The notes: generated by a model from the letters alone, not told the origin. DNA of 64,000 nt from Golubevia sp. BC0850 (GCA_012976225.1 JAAVVG010000020.1:248001-312000), one strand, 5' to 3'. Positions 44,702 to 57,186 are shown, counted from the first letter of the stretch. Numbers and translations: made by a program.

Positions 44702-45595
44702 TGAGATCCTTTGTGCTGAGTAGAAGGAGTCGAATGAGAAAAAGGAGCGGGAAGGATCAAAAAAATCACGAAACTTCTCCTTGTCGACGCCAGTGATCAG
44801 GGGGTGATCACATCAATAACAGGATCAGACGAGTCGGGTGCGATAAAATGAGTCAGATGAAAAATTAAAATCAAATTAGGGTGTGCTGTGTGCTCTTATG
44901 AGTAAATAAGATTAAGTGCAAGTATTAGAGTCAATCGGACATTGTTCTTTGGGGCAAGTGAAGGGAAAAAGGCAGAGAGAGCTTAGTTTCTAGCAGCAGC
45001 GCAGGGAACTCCAGTAACGTTGAAAGGACCAAAAGTCTTTACTCCAACAGATGGAGTTTTAGCGACACCAGAGAAGGTGTGAGCGACGATCTGGTGTGAG
45101 AAGAACGGAGGAGACCAGGATGAGATGACACGAATCAGCTTATTGAGCCTCAGTTTCTTCTCCCACGGCAGTTGCCAATGGGTAGGGTACTCACATTCAA
45201 GTATTGACTGCCTTCGAGGGAACATGGAATGGCGACATTTTCTCCTTCGAAGATTCCGAAATCGTTGTTCCAATGACCGAAGAAGTCCCCTACTGGTCTG
45301 ATCTCGGTGGTGTTTGCTTTTTGGAAAGCCAAAGACACGTACTCGACTCCAGAGTTACTTCCAATGGCACCTCTGGCGGTGAAGTTGAAGGTGTCTTGAA
45401 GAGAAGAGAGGGCGAAGTCTTGCTTGTCGTTCAAGGTGCAGCTGGAGAAAAGAGATCGAAATCGGTGGGTCAATAGTTGGTAGCTCCATCGAACCTTCGA
45501 CTCTCCCTACCTACCACTTACAGATCTCCAGTGTCCGCGGTTGGGCAAGGGTACCCTGGATACGCTCTCTTTGAGTGGCTGTTTCCAGCGAGGAC
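44702..45595 (-). repeat. Right arm of 894-base inverted repeat
   Basis: Reverse complement of 30727-31620 with no difference found by eye. It begins 81 bases after the PAL stop codon. The right edge is at 45595; beyond it the sequence still resembles the signal peptide codons of the left copy for about 27 bases at roughly 85 percent and then diverges. Confidence 0.97.
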
Positions 45596-45622
45596 GGAAG
45601 AGGCCAATGAAAAAAGGAAGAG
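44983..45622 (-). pseudogene. 5'-truncated copy of the secreted cysteine protein gene
   Basis: Carries the whole mature region of the gene at 30676: exon 3 at 44983-45090, exon 2 at 45195-45441, and the end of exon 1 at 45522-45595, with identical introns. Upstream, in the same frame, the sequence encodes a diverged hydrophobic stretch (LTLFLFSLASSVLAGN against SLFLLSLVSSVLAGN), but no ATG occurs at the matching place and a TAA lies a few codons further up. It also lacks the TATA box and leader of the left copy. Probably not expressed as a secreted protein unless an unseen upstream exon supplies a start. Confidence 0.75.
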
Positions 45623-46005
45623 AGTCAAGCAGTCAAAAAAGCAATAATATTAATAATCAGTGTTACGTACAGTAGATAGATTAGCAAGTATTCGATGAGT
45701 CACGAGAAGTGAGAGATTGATGATTAAAAAAGTGAAGAAGCGCAGCGCAGCCGAACGGGAACGTGACAAAACGACAAAGATAATACAGAAGAGACCGGAT
45801 AGTATTGAAGACTCAAATTCGAGGGCCTGCATTGGCTTAAGCAGAGCATTCGCGGTTGAGACATAGAATGAAAGAGAGCATGCGAATGGCTAGAATCGAG
45901 AGATAAATTCCTGAAGTTGTTCCGCCTTTAAAGTTCCACATAAAAGTTTGAAGTTGAAAACAAGTTTGGGTATCATTGGATGGGTCGAACGAGATTGAGG
46001 ATTCC
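45623..46005. other. Intergenic
   Basis: AT-rich stretch between the truncated copy and the kinase gene. If the kinase reads through its last predicted intron, its stop would be at 45890 instead. Confidence 0.35.
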
Positions 46006-49000
46006 TTAAGCTGCGAGCGTGGAGGGGAGTCTCAGTCAGCAGGAACTTGCCACCAAAGAACTCGAGTTTCGACTCACCTTCCTGACAGTCCACCGAATCG
46101 TTAGGAATTTGAGGTGAAGTAGGGTTGATATGACGAGACAGGCTCTGTCTAGCTTCGTTATCGAACAGCCATTTTGAAAGCATTCGATCGAGAACGACGG
46201 GAGATACTGGCTTTGCAAGATAGTCGTCCATTCCAATTTCTAGAGCCTTTTCTCTTTCTCCCATTACAGCACTAGCCGTCAAAGCCACGATTGGAATTGT
46301 CCTTGTTTCGATCCTTTCCAAATTCCTTATGCAAGAGGTTGTTTCGTAACCATCTAGGGCTGGCATCTTTCGAGCGAAGAATGAAGGCAAAGTCAGAGAG
46401 ACAGGAGCTAAAGTACATTTGATGAAAATGATTGTTCTCTAAGAATGAGAATGGAAAACTTACCTGGACGTCCATAAGAATTAGGTCGAAAGTCCTTTCG
46501 GCAAGCATCTCGAGAGCTTCTTGTCCATTCTCAGCCGCTTTAGCCTGATAACCATACTTTTTCAACGTCTTGAGGGCTATGACTTGGTTGATCTTGTTGT
46601 CTTCAGCTACTAAGATCCAGATGTCCTTTTTAGGTCGCTGGAGAGAGCTAGGAGGACTCGCTCCCAAAATGTGGGAATTCGAGGGAGTCAGCATGCCTAG
46701 GTTTGGAGAAGGAGACTTCATTTTCTCTTTGACGAAAGGTATTTCCATCTGCAGAAGAGGGGAGAAACGAAATCAGAGATCAGAGTCGAGAGAAGACGAG
46801 AGGGGGAGAGAGCGCTGTTCGTTTGTCGCCAACTCACCCAAGCTTTCGACCCCACGCCTTCGACAGACTCCAATCCGATTTTACCATTCATCAAATTCAC
46901 CATGTTCTTACAGATAGTGAGACCTAAAAAGGAGGAGAAGAAACCGCATCGAATGACCTGTTTCAGTTATCTTGGTGTTGACCCCTCACTTTTGGAGATT
47001 TGAGATCAAACGTCTCCGCTGTACCCACCTAATCCAGTTCCACCGAATCTCCTAGCAGTTGAAGGATCCTGAGAAAGTAGAGGCAGAAAATGGGTCTGTC
47101 AAAGTCAAAGGAGTTTTCCCGTCCAGCCCCTTCATCTGTTACTCACAGCTTGAGTGAAAGGCTGAAATAGCCTGGCCAAGGCAGTCTCGCTGATCCCACA
47201 ACCGGTATCCTCGCCTGATAGAGAGAAATGGAGGAAGAAGAGTTTGGTCAGTAAAGAGCGAATATTTGCCAAACCGAACGAGCGTTGTCAGAGACGATGG
47301 ATCCGAAGGATGTATTCCTCAAGTCGCTTGAAGAAACTCACATATAAACCTCATGACCACTCTTTCATCATCTTCGAAAGTTTCTTCACAGGTTAGAGTG
47401 ATACTTCCGGTACTCGTAAACTTGATAGCGTTCGAGAGTAAGTTCGTAAGGACCTGTCTTAATCTGCCTGCGTCTCCCATTAGTTGACCAGTGTAGTTCA
47501 GATGGGTCTTCTCGATGAAATCTAATCCTTTCTTCTGAGTGGCGAAAGCCAGAAGTTTTTTCGTGTCCATAATGATCATCGGCAAAGAGAAGGGAGCGTT
47601 ATCGATATCAAGTCTCCCAATCTCTACCTTAGAGAAGTCCAAGACTATAAAGAGAGAAACAGGCAGAGAGCAACAGGTCAATCCTTTCGTGATGGACTCG
47701 AAAATCTGCCTGACTGAATTCCCACTTACTGTCGTTGATTACAGTGAGTAGAGCTTCCGCTGACCGCTGAATACTTTGAGAGTAGTCGCGCTGCTCCTCT
47801 GAAAGATCAGAATCGAGAATAAACTCGATAAGACCGATGATACCTGCTATCGGAGTTCTAATCTCATGGCTCATGTTCGCCAAGAACTGAGACTGAAGTA
47901 GAGGCAGAAGAGGTTGGAAAGAGGGTTTCCGTTAGCTTCTGCTCGTCTCTTTTTTGGTGTCCATCTTCATCACTCACCTTGAGATTCGAAGCTTCTTTTG
48001 CAGTTTCAGCTTGCGACAGAGCCTTGGACTTCTCCTCGAGGGTTTCTCTCAAACGGAATTCCGCTCTCTTCCGATCCGTAATGTCAACAGACACTCCAGC
48101 CACACCAGTGATCTCTCCTCCACCACCTTCAGTGTTAATTCCTCCAGCTTCTAAAGTTGAGAAAAGCGGCGAGTAAGATGTGTTGAACCACCTTCCGTCC
48201 ATCTCCATCTCTGTCGTCGTCGAGGTACCAAGCAAGGCTTTTTGGATCGTTCGTTTGATATCGTCTCGATCCCAGACGTCGAAAACGTTTCTTCCGACCG
48301 TCAGAGATTGATGACTCTTTGCTCCTCCGCTAGCTTCGGATCCTTTGTTCCTCGAGTTCTCACTTGAAGATCCATCGTTGGTTGAAGATGAACCTTCTGA
48401 AAGTTTGAGCGCGCGGGTTCCTGGACCTTGAGCGATGGTCACGTTCGCTTCCTTGTCGATAGCCCAAAGAGTTACTCTAGCATGATCTAGAAGAGAGCTG
48501 AGCTGCGCTTGCGTCCTTCGAGACTCGGCTAGAGCAAGAGCCTGAAGATGAATGTCGGTACAAGAGCCGACCCACTTGATAATTTTCCCCTCTAGATTCC
48601 TCATTGGTAAGGCTCGTCCGATAAACCATCTATAGGTTCCATCTGCTCGTTTGAGACGATACTGAGCGTTATAGAGCTCTCCAGTTCGAAGACTGTCAGA
48701 CCAGGCGGAATAGAAGGCTTCAAACTCCTCAGGATGTACTTCAATTTCGAGAACGAGATTTGTTGGGTCAGATCAATCTATCAAGACAGAACGGAGCGGT
48801 GAAAGCAGCAGGAATGCTTACCAAGATCCATCCAGGATATACCAGACGAGGTACTTGAAGTCGTACCAGTGTAGTCGTACCAAGATTGAGAGAACCAGGT
48901 AACTGAGCCACTAGGTTCGGCTGACCAGATAAGTTGGGGGAGTGTCTCACAGACATTCTGAAACATTTCTTCTCCTTTCGCTTCAACGTGTTTCCTCCTT

Positions 49001-50449
49001 TGCTCTTCCTTGTCAGTCACGTCGACTCCAGAAACGTAGCCACCGATGTGAACCATGTCTTTATTCCTCTGAACAGCGGTAATTGGGAAGAAGGAAATCA
49101 TCAATAGGGAGGAAGCTCAGAGTTGAGCCAGTGGAAAAAGCAGAATCAGAACATACCAAAGCTTTTCCGTCAATCTCTAATATCCTCTTTGGATTCGTCT
49201 TGTTCATCTCATCCACCATTCCAATAATACACCCTTCTATCGTTTCACCTCCGACCGCAGCTCTGTAGATTGGCCATTGCTCCAAGGGAAGCTTTCGAGT
49301 AAAATTCGAATCCCAGACCTGCAGTCTTCCCTCTAACCAAGGGAAGTCGAAGTGTATTGGCTGATCTAGAGGAAGACCATACGAGATCACTTCTCTACAG
49401 AGATCGTTGCAGTAGATGGCCTTTCCATCTCTACTGAGAGCCATTAGAAGAGCGTCCGAGTCGTTGGCTAGAGCATCGGTTAGCAAAACGTTCTTGGTAA
49501 AGTCTTGGACCTCTGCGTTCGATCCAGAAGATGTCAAATCAGAGAACAGCGATTCTTGAGTTGTCTCTTGAGTTGGAGTTGGACTCAGAATCAGAGTAAA
49601 AGAGCATTCATGAATTAGAGGTGGTTTCTCAGGGTAATGTTGAGCTTCAGGCGTTCCTGGCTTCTCTAGAGGGGAGAACATCGGCTGAAGAGAATGCTGA
49701 GAGGGAAAAAATGGGGAGGGGAGATAAGTTTGCGTGGAGAGTACTTGGAATCTTCCGAAACGTACCCAGGCCGAAACTTTGACGTCCATGCTCAACCTTC
49801 CGTCAACTTTGCTGGGATCAATAAAGCTCAATCTTGAAGCTGGAACCGAAGGTTCAGATGAATGAGCCTAATTGGATGGTAAGATTCGAGAATTAGTTCT
49901 TGACTGCCTTATGGAATCATTTCGGGTTACAACCTTCTGAACTCACAGCATCATTGAGAGCTCTAGTGAAAGTAGAATGAGATTCTTGCCCTAGGAGCTC
50001 CTTCAAGGGTCGATTCATAGAGGTGAAGCCGCTAGTTCGGAGTGTCTAGTAGGAGAGACGTAAGACAAGGCCAAAGAAAGTTGGATAAGTCGCCGGCTTC
50101 TTCTCTGGTGTTAGGTAGCAAGACGTTTTCTGATTTTGTTGATGTTCCCAGTTCTTTTCTCCCGCCCTCATCAAGGGATCATGACCATTTACAGCGAGTC
50201 TCTCTAATCACCAAATCACATCCACTCTGATTTTCTCTTCGAACTCACCTTCTCAGCTGCCCTATTGATCATCCTGATGGATCTATCTGGAGATAAGACC
50301 ACCATTTCTACTGGTGCAAAGTAGATTGCCCTTAGAGAATCATCTAGGTCAATCATTTCTTTCCCCAACCCTCCTGATTCCGAGCAGGGTCTCTTTCTCT
50401 TGAGAAGGTTGGAAGCTGTTCTCCTATCTTCGCGGCGCTCGCTCTTCAC
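46006..50449 (-). CDS. Multi-PAS hybrid histidine kinase (N-terminus unresolved)
   Basis: Two-component sensor that would autophosphorylate and feed a phosphorelay to an Hpt protein and the HOG pathway. From the N-terminus: a PAS-like segment ([20 protein letters not shown]), a central PAS-like region ([20 protein letters not shown]), a PAS domain with [20 protein letters not shown] and the PAC motif [18 protein letters not shown], and another PAS/PAC ending [20 protein letters not shown]. Then come the HisKA box ([19 protein letters not shown]), HATPase N box ([17 protein letters not shown]), [28 protein letters not shown] and a receiver domain ([14 protein letters not shown], acceptor Asp in [34 protein letters not shown]). 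Many introns interrupt it; those from the HisKA box onward are in phase. A GTGAGT/CGCAG pair gives a five-base last exon. The start may be ATG at 50356 or in an upstream exon. Confidence 0.9.
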
Positions 50450-51029
50450 AGTTGAGGACTACTGATTCAATCTTGATCTTGGAGTGAGAAAAGATACCGA
50501 AAGTTGAATAGGGGATAGAGGTCTATGGAGGAAGGATGTTGATGTCAAGTAGCAAAGATCTCCGCCACTCAGATCGAGAGGTGGCAATGGATTACGTAAG
50601 CTCGACCACTCCACGCACCCTTGAAGTGGGAAGTATTGATCTGAACCTGGGAAAGCAAATAACCAAGAGAGAGAGAGAGAGACCAAGAGACATTTGGTTA
50701 CATTGGGATTTGCAAAGGAAAGGAAAGGTAGTATTACATCAGGAGAAGACAGAGGAAGTGACCAAGTAGATTGAAGACGAGACGAAGTTCGGTAGGTTGA
50801 GGAGAGATGCAGGATGAAAGGACGAGACATTTGAAGTATTTTGAGTCAGGTGTCGAAACATGAAGAGAAAGAGGGGGGGAGAGAGAGAGGCGAGAGGGGG
50901 CTCTCAACGGAGAAGTAGGGTGCGAGGTGAGATTACAGTTCGTTCTTGAGGAGAATTTTGTCTGGCAGATGAAAAAGAAGGAGAAGGAAGAAAAACAGTG
51001 GGGAAAAGGGGACAGAGATGGCATCAGTA
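50450..51029. other. Intergenic, possible first exon of the kinase
   Basis: Lies between the LIM gene end and the kinase. A minus-strand ATG at 50830 opens MSRPFILHLSSTYRTSSRLQ and several splice-like sites follow, so this may hold the kinase 5' exon. I could not find a phase-consistent join. GA repeats occur near 50663. Confidence 0.35.
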
Positions 51030-54000
51030 CTAATCTAGAAAACGCAACATGCTCGAGCGAGTCTTCTTTGCAGAGCCCACATCGATGAGCCTAACCAACC
51101 GACGGAAAGAGACGATTGACTCACAGCACTCTTCGTCGTACTTCTTCTTCCCTCTCACAAACATTCTCTCGTCCTGGAAAGCTTGTCCACAAGAATCACA
51201 AGTGAAACATTCTGGATGATATTTCGATCCTAAAGCCGAGAGAACCTCTGCCAGAATTGGTAATTTGCAAGTCTTGCATCTTGGATAATGAAGGTTTTGG
51301 TGACACTGAGATTGTAGAATTGGAAGAATGGGAGAGATGAGGGTTAGGAAAGATCAGCTTGATACGACGCAAACCCTTCTGGATCTATCACCCTTACTCA
51401 CCCTTTCACAATAAGCATAGCCATTCTTGACAACGAAGCCCATTCCACCAAAGACGACTCTACCATTTTCATCAGCTTGAACCGCATTTGGATCGCTCCC
51501 AGCAGCACTTCCAGCAGCTTTAGGATCCAAAAATGGATCTCCACAATTAGCACAAAAGAAATGTAATTCATGATAGAACCTTTCATTTGATTTGTTTCCA
51601 TCTTTTTCATCTCCATTTCCACCACCAGTCAATTGATCATCCATAATTCTAATAAACCTCTCGTCAACGATCGGAGTTCTGCAATGGAAGCATCTGATAC
51701 TGAAAAGTTCATGATAATCGAAATGACAATATGGATTCCCTTCATGTTCATAAAAAGCAACATGTTCCAAAGGAGTTTTACAATGTTTACAGGCGAAGCA
51801 TTGAGGATGCCAAACTTGAGACATTGCATTTAAAACTCTACCTCCAGTCCATTTCTTGCATCCTCCACAATTCTTTCCTGATCCTATTGAAGATGCAGAA
51901 GCTGCTCCTGGACCATTTGATTGAGATTGTGAATGGTTTGAAGAATGAAAGTTGGGATTAGAGGGGTGATTCGAAGTAGGAGTAGTTGTGGAAGAAGCTC
52001 TTTGTGGAGTTGCGATTTGACCAGAATGAGAGACTGAAATACTTGGAGCGTTGTTTGAAGTTCTACTTGTTGAACTATGACCTCCTTCAGAAACAGAATC
52101 ATCTCCTACTGAAGAAATCGAAATCATTGGACCTCCATTCATTTCCACCTCTTCATCGTCATCTTGGCCTGGAAGATTGATTTGAGGTACGACTATCGAT
52201 ACGTCTCCATTTCCGAGATTGCTGCTAGAAGAAGGCGACTCGTCGGGTCCACTGAAATTGAATGAGGGAGATGGACTGGTGGTCGGTTCGACGATCGAGG
52301 GAGCGCTTGGAGCGTTTTGAACTTGGATTTGGGGAGGCGTCGGAGTGAAGTTCGATCTAGCTTGAGATACAGGTTGGTATTGAGTCTGATGTTGATGCTG
52401 AGTTTGAATTGGAGGTTGGAATTGAGGTTGTTGAGGTTGGGATCGTGATTGGTTCTCTACTTGAATCTCTGGAACGTATCCTCCATACCTGGCTGGAGGA
52501 GTACTCTTCTCTTCCTCCACATTCCCATTGAACCTATTTTCTCTCGCTCCAGGAGCCGGAGAAGAGCTTCTCTGGTTCCTGTCGAAGTTGTCAGGAGGAG
52601 CTGGAGACGAGCTTCTGTCGTGATTCCCAAAATCAGTACTAGCTCTTCTCTCCCTTCCCAGCTTGACGTCCTCTCTAGGCCCTCTTGAAGGGGGTCTGAC
52701 GAACTCTGATGTCTCGCTATCTTTGAAGTTATCTAAAGAGTTCTTTCTTGAAGGAGGTCTTGAACCGGAAGGAGCATCTTGTTGTTGATGACCAAAAGCT
52801 GAACCAGAAGATGAGGAAAGAGGAGGAACTGAGGGACCAGTTGATGATTTCCTAGTTGGTCTTCCAGCGTAAGATGGAGATGGAGATCGAAGAATCGGAG
52901 GTGCTGAAGGGGGGTTGATTTCTGAAGGTGAAGATTGAATGGGAGTTGCTGATTGAGAGGAACTTGAACTTATTTCTTGAACCTGATTTTGAGCTAGAAG
53001 ATTCATTTTCTCCATCTCGTTACTCAGACCATTCCCACTTCCATTCCCATTCCCATTTGGATTGTTGAAGCTATTGCTACTTTGTAAAGAGGAGATACTT
53101 CCCGCACTCGCTGTTCCAGCTACGCTCCCATTCAAACTATCACTACTACCTGAATTCCACAGAGGTTTCACAGGAGCTCTACTTCCAACCCCCCTCCTAG
53201 GTACACCTCTTGACATGATGTCTTCAGCTGCATTCCTGACAGTTTGAGCTCTAGAAAGAGTTGAAGGTGCTGCTGGAGCTTGCTCTTGATTCACCGGCTG
53301 TTGTGGAATTGGATGAGGTTGAGGAGTGGAAGGTTGAGCTGACGGAGGTTGAGGTAAATTTCTTCTGATAGAACCAACTGAACTCGGAGTTGGAGAGATG
53401 GGGGATGGTTGAGGTTGAGGCTGAGTTGGGTGACCATATTGAGAAGTCGGAGGTTGAGGCTGAGGAGGAGGATGTCCAGACCAAGCAGACCAAGAATTAC
53501 AATGATGAAGCTGATGAGGAGGTTGATATTGTTGAGGATGAGCATTCTGCTGCTGCTGTTGATGAAGGTGATGCGTTGGAGCTGGTAGAGGTCTCTGTTG
53601 AATCACTTGCTGAGGAGCAGGAGCAGGTTGGTAAGGCTGTTGGTATTGCTGCTGTGCCTGAGATGGATTTTGCTGGTAGTAGGATTGCTGAGAATGCTGT
53701 GGATGATAATTCTGATTCTGATACTGAGCTTGCTGCTGGTAGTACTGCTGTTGAGGAGGAGCATTCTGAGGAGAGTAGTAAGAGTGAGTGGCTGGATGAG
53801 GAGGAGGAATCGGCTGTTGCTGAGAATACCGCCTATTGACTTCTGGAGCAGGAGAATGACTGTCAAATGGTAGATTACCGCCAGTTGTAGCTGGCTCGTT
53901 GGATAAGATTGAACCTGGACCAATGTTCAGAGGTCCTTGAGGAACGTAACTCAATCTTCTACCATGACCTTGATTCGATGGAGATGGAGGTGGAGGAGGA

Positions 54001-54050
54001 GCTTGAGCGTGCCATGCAGAGCTAAGATCTGGATTAGACGGTCGAGCCAT
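51030..54050 (-). CDS. Three-LIM-domain protein (paxillin/Pxl1-like)
   Basis: Two exons on the minus strand, 51402-54050 and 51030-51305, total 2925 bases, 974 residues. The first 680 residues are disordered and Gln/Pro/Ser-rich, with a dense Gln/Tyr/Pro/His tract at residues 70-230. The C-terminus holds three LIM zinc modules: CGGCKKWTGGRVLNAMSQVW with HPQCFACKHC, then CFHCRTPIVDERFIRIM with HELHFFCANCGDPF, then CKTCKLPILAEVLSALGSKY with HPECFTCDSCGQAF. The splice at CER/CHQNLHYPRC joins LIM 2 and LIM 3 zinc ligands, confirming the intron. Likely an adaptor at the cell cortex, septum or actin ring, as yeast Pxl1. A GTGAGT site near the end may mark a further tiny intron, which would change the last 30 residues. 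The MARPSNPDL start at 54050 is the first plausible ATG. Confidence 0.88.
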
Positions 54051-54911
54051 CGAACGGAAAAGAAAGAGGAAGAGGAAGGAGAATTGAATTGAATTGAGAA
54101 GGAGAAAGTTCATCGGTTGGCCTTGGGATCGATGACGCCCTCTCTCAGCAATTTCGCGTGGCCTCGTGGCCTCATATGAGGAAAGCTTTTTTCCCTTTCC
54201 GGTCTTGATAGTAAAAGGAAAAGGAGCTTGTAGGCAATTAGGCAAGTGAGTACTGGAGTAAGTGAAGAGGGCGCAAAACGGACAACCAGTAGGGCTACCG
54301 GGCCAGTATAGATAGAAAGTCTTGTATAGCTTTCGTTCACCAATCGTCGCTCTATTTGTTCAAGCGCTCAAACATGAACCTACTAATTTATTCTCCCACG
54401 TGTTCTGGGTTTCCGGTTTGTAGTCGATAGTCGAGCGACAGCTTGAAGAGGCAAGGGCAAAAGCGTCCCTTCAAAGGCCTCCCAGTCCCCACTTCACCTC
54501 ACGCCTCACGTCCTCACGAGAGATGTAGTTCTTCGTGACATCATGATTATCAACTGAGAGAGGTTTTTGGAACTGCAGTTGTTGTCGTCGACCGCTCCAT
54601 CGCACGACCTGCCGCGGGTTACAGCTTTGTCCGAAATTCCCTTCGAGATTCTCGTCCTTTCGATACTTTAACGGAAATACAGAATCCCTTCAAATCCAAC
54701 CACGACATGGTTTGCCTAAACTTTTACTATTACTCTTAGGCTTCTTTCTGTCGAAACAAAACGTTCGGATCTTCAAATACCAAACTTCTCATTGGCGAAG
54801 GATTTCCTTGCAACTTTTCCTTTCGCTCACTCTTCATCGCCTTCCCACAAACGAGGCTACAAAGTCCAGAACCTCATCGTCGAACGACAAGCATATCTCA
54901 CAAACTCCATC
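54051..54911. other. Divergent promoter region (LIM protein and MFS transporter)
   Basis: 861 bases with no supported gene. An open frame runs in phase upstream of the MFS start from 54792, but the ATG at 54912 is the one next to the conserved N-terminal acidic tail. Confidence 0.4.
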
Positions 54912-57186
54912 ATGTCCTCCACGTCAAACCTCAATAGCAAGTCAGGAGATGTAGAAAACGCAGGCAAAGACACATCCCCAACGATAGACATCGAGCACGT
55001 CCTTGTAGCAGATGATCCAAGGAACTGGTCGAAAACTTACAAGTGGATTCTAGTGGCTATCTTGTCTATCGGTGAGTCTACATCATCAAAAGCCACACGT
55101 CGAAGAGTTCACCGCTGAGACCCTTCTTCTTATCCTCCCATTGCAGGTGCTCTTTCCACAACAATGGCAGCTTCGATCTTCTTTCCAGCCATTGATCAGG
55201 TTCAAAGTGATCTTCATACAACCTCGGCTTTGATCTCTCTATCGATTTCACTCTACATCCTAGTTCAAGGAATCTGTCCGATCTTTTGGTCTCCAGTTGC
55301 AGAGCTCGTCGGAAGGAAACCGTGTTTAATAGCAGGTTAGTTTTTTTTTGTGATAAAGATTAACTTCATATAGGGCCAAAGGTAGAGGGTGACTCTCATC
55401 TCTGCCATTCCCTGTTCTTCACCTCCCTCCCATTCTTTTCATTCAACTCCTCTAATTCACATTCTGAGCCATGATCATTTTCGTGGTTTCGATGGTTATC
55501 ACTTCTAGAGCTCCGAACATGGCCGTTCTCATCATCTTTCGGGTCATAGGAGCTATAGGAGCCTCAGCAACACAGTCCATCGCTTCCGGTTCTCTCGCGG
55601 ACACTTTCGATCCCATCGAGAGAGGCCAAGTAATTGGAATCTACTATGGTCTACCTGCCCTAGGTCCAGGTGAGTTTGAGAGATGTTGTAGATCGACGAA
55701 CCTTCCTCTGACGCTGACCTTCTTCTTCTCCCTCTATCACTCAGCTCTTTCCCCCGTTCTAGGAGGTGCGCTGACAGAAGCTGGAACTTGGAGAGCATGC
55801 TTCTACTTTTCAGCGGCTTCTGGATTTCTCTCTTTGATCAGTTACGCTCTCATGCGAGAGACGTTCAGGACGGAGCGATCAGCTGCATGGCAAGCCGCGA
55901 GACTGAAAGCCATAGCCAGAGCTGAAGCTTCCCTCAAGGAATTTGAGCTGAAAGAGGAGAAAGAGGAACCTCGACTGACTGCAAGAGACACAAGAGAAGA
56001 AGTTCAGCAACCACCGGCCAAGAATCTGCAAGCTATTTCCAATACTGCATTTGTGTCGCCAAGATACCATTCTCCTGGTATAGATACCATTCAGTCATAC
56101 ATAGACGAGTTTTCGAATCCTCTCCAAAGGGCCAAGACGGTGGGAGAGGTTCTAGATGCTGATGGAAAGAGAGAGAGAGACGAGCTGGGATTGGAACTTC
56201 GACCTGCCAGAACGTCACCGGAGGGAAGAGGAAGCGATCTCAAGCGAAACATAGATTTGGGTCCCTTTCTTTCGCGGACGAAGTCAATCAAGCGAACTGT
56301 GACAGCAGGAGGAGAGGAGATCAAGGTGAGTGAAGTCGAGGATCCTTTGAGTTCCACTTCCAACGCTGACTTCTTCCACTTTCCTTCCAGGTCTCCCCAA
56401 CATTAATGGATCTTTCGCCTTTAGGTTCAGCTTGGATGGTGGTTCGATTGCCCCACAACCTGCTGGCTCTTTTATTCTCAGGTCTCATCTTCGCCTCTCA
56501 GTATTCACTGTCCTATACTGCCGCTAGGACTTTCGCCAGAGCCCCTTACTCTCTGTCGCCAGTTCTTGTCGGAGCAATCCTGCTCGCTTTTGGTGGTGGA
56601 GGAGTCATCGGTTCTTTCGTTGGAGGTAAGATGTCTGACAAGAGACTAGAGCGACTCAAAGCTCAAAATGGAGATTCAAAACCTCTGGTGGTAGAAGAGA
56701 GACTGAAAGCTGTCTTTTGGGCTGTAGCTGTAATGCCAGCTTGTTTCATTGTCTATGGATGGACCGTTTACTTCAAAGTTCACATCGCTGCTCCAATTGT
56801 TGCTCGTGAGTCGCACTTTCATCCTCCCATGATGTCTTCTCCGCAAGCTCATCCTTTCCGTTCCTTCTCATCTCGCAGTCTTTTTCCTCGGCCTGAGTCA
56901 AATCGCCATGTATTCCGTCACTTTATCCTATCTCATTGACGCCAATCCTGGAAGATCTCTCGGTACTGCTGCTTTGAACAGCTTGTTCAGAGGTGTCCTC
57001 GCATTCGTCAGCAGTGAGATCGCGGCACCTTTACAAGATGGAATCGGAGATGGGACTTTGTACAGTGGTTGGGCTGTCGTTCTTCTTGTGGGTGGACTCA
57101 GTATGGTTTGGGTCTCGTATAGAGGGATGAATTGGCGAGATAAGAGTCTGAGGAGAGCGGAGCGAGAAAAGGGAGACTCACAATAG
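54912..57186 (+). CDS. MFS multidrug-type transporter (DHA1 family, Tpo/Qdr-like)
   Basis: Drug:proton antiporter of the plasma membrane with 12 predicted helices. Six exons: 54912-55071, 55147-55335, 55469-55669, 55745-56325, 56391-56805, 56879-57186, total 1854 bases, 617 residues. DHA1 landmarks: DPRNWSKTYKWILVAILSIG, SISLYILVQGICPIFWSPVA then ELVGRKP (motif A region), RVIGAIGASATQSIASGSLA, GIYYGLPALGPALSPVLGGA (motif C-like), and TWRACFYFSAASGF. Between helices 6 and 7 there is a cytosolic loop of about 170 residues with Ser/Arg/Glu-rich sequence, longer than in most DHA1 proteins and a possible regulatory site. The second half resumes at SAWMVVRLPHNLLALLFSGL and ends in a charged tail. 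Confidence 0.9.

Noticed and set aside
45204-45476. Plus-strand 90-codon frame inside the right repeat arm, and its twin on the minus strand at 30846-31118
   Set aside because: Antisense shadow of exon 2 of the secreted protein; it appears twice only because the whole segment is duplicated.
30727-45595. Interpretation of the inverted repeat as terminal repeats of a transposon
   Set aside because: The arms contain a host secreted-protein gene, no transposase or integrase gene lies between them, and no target-site duplication is evident at the outer edges.
53390-53873. Plus-strand acidic open frame of 149 codons opposite the LIM protein
   Set aside because: It mirrors the Gln/Pro/Tyr-rich tract on the minus strand; its Glu/Val richness comes from that codon bias.
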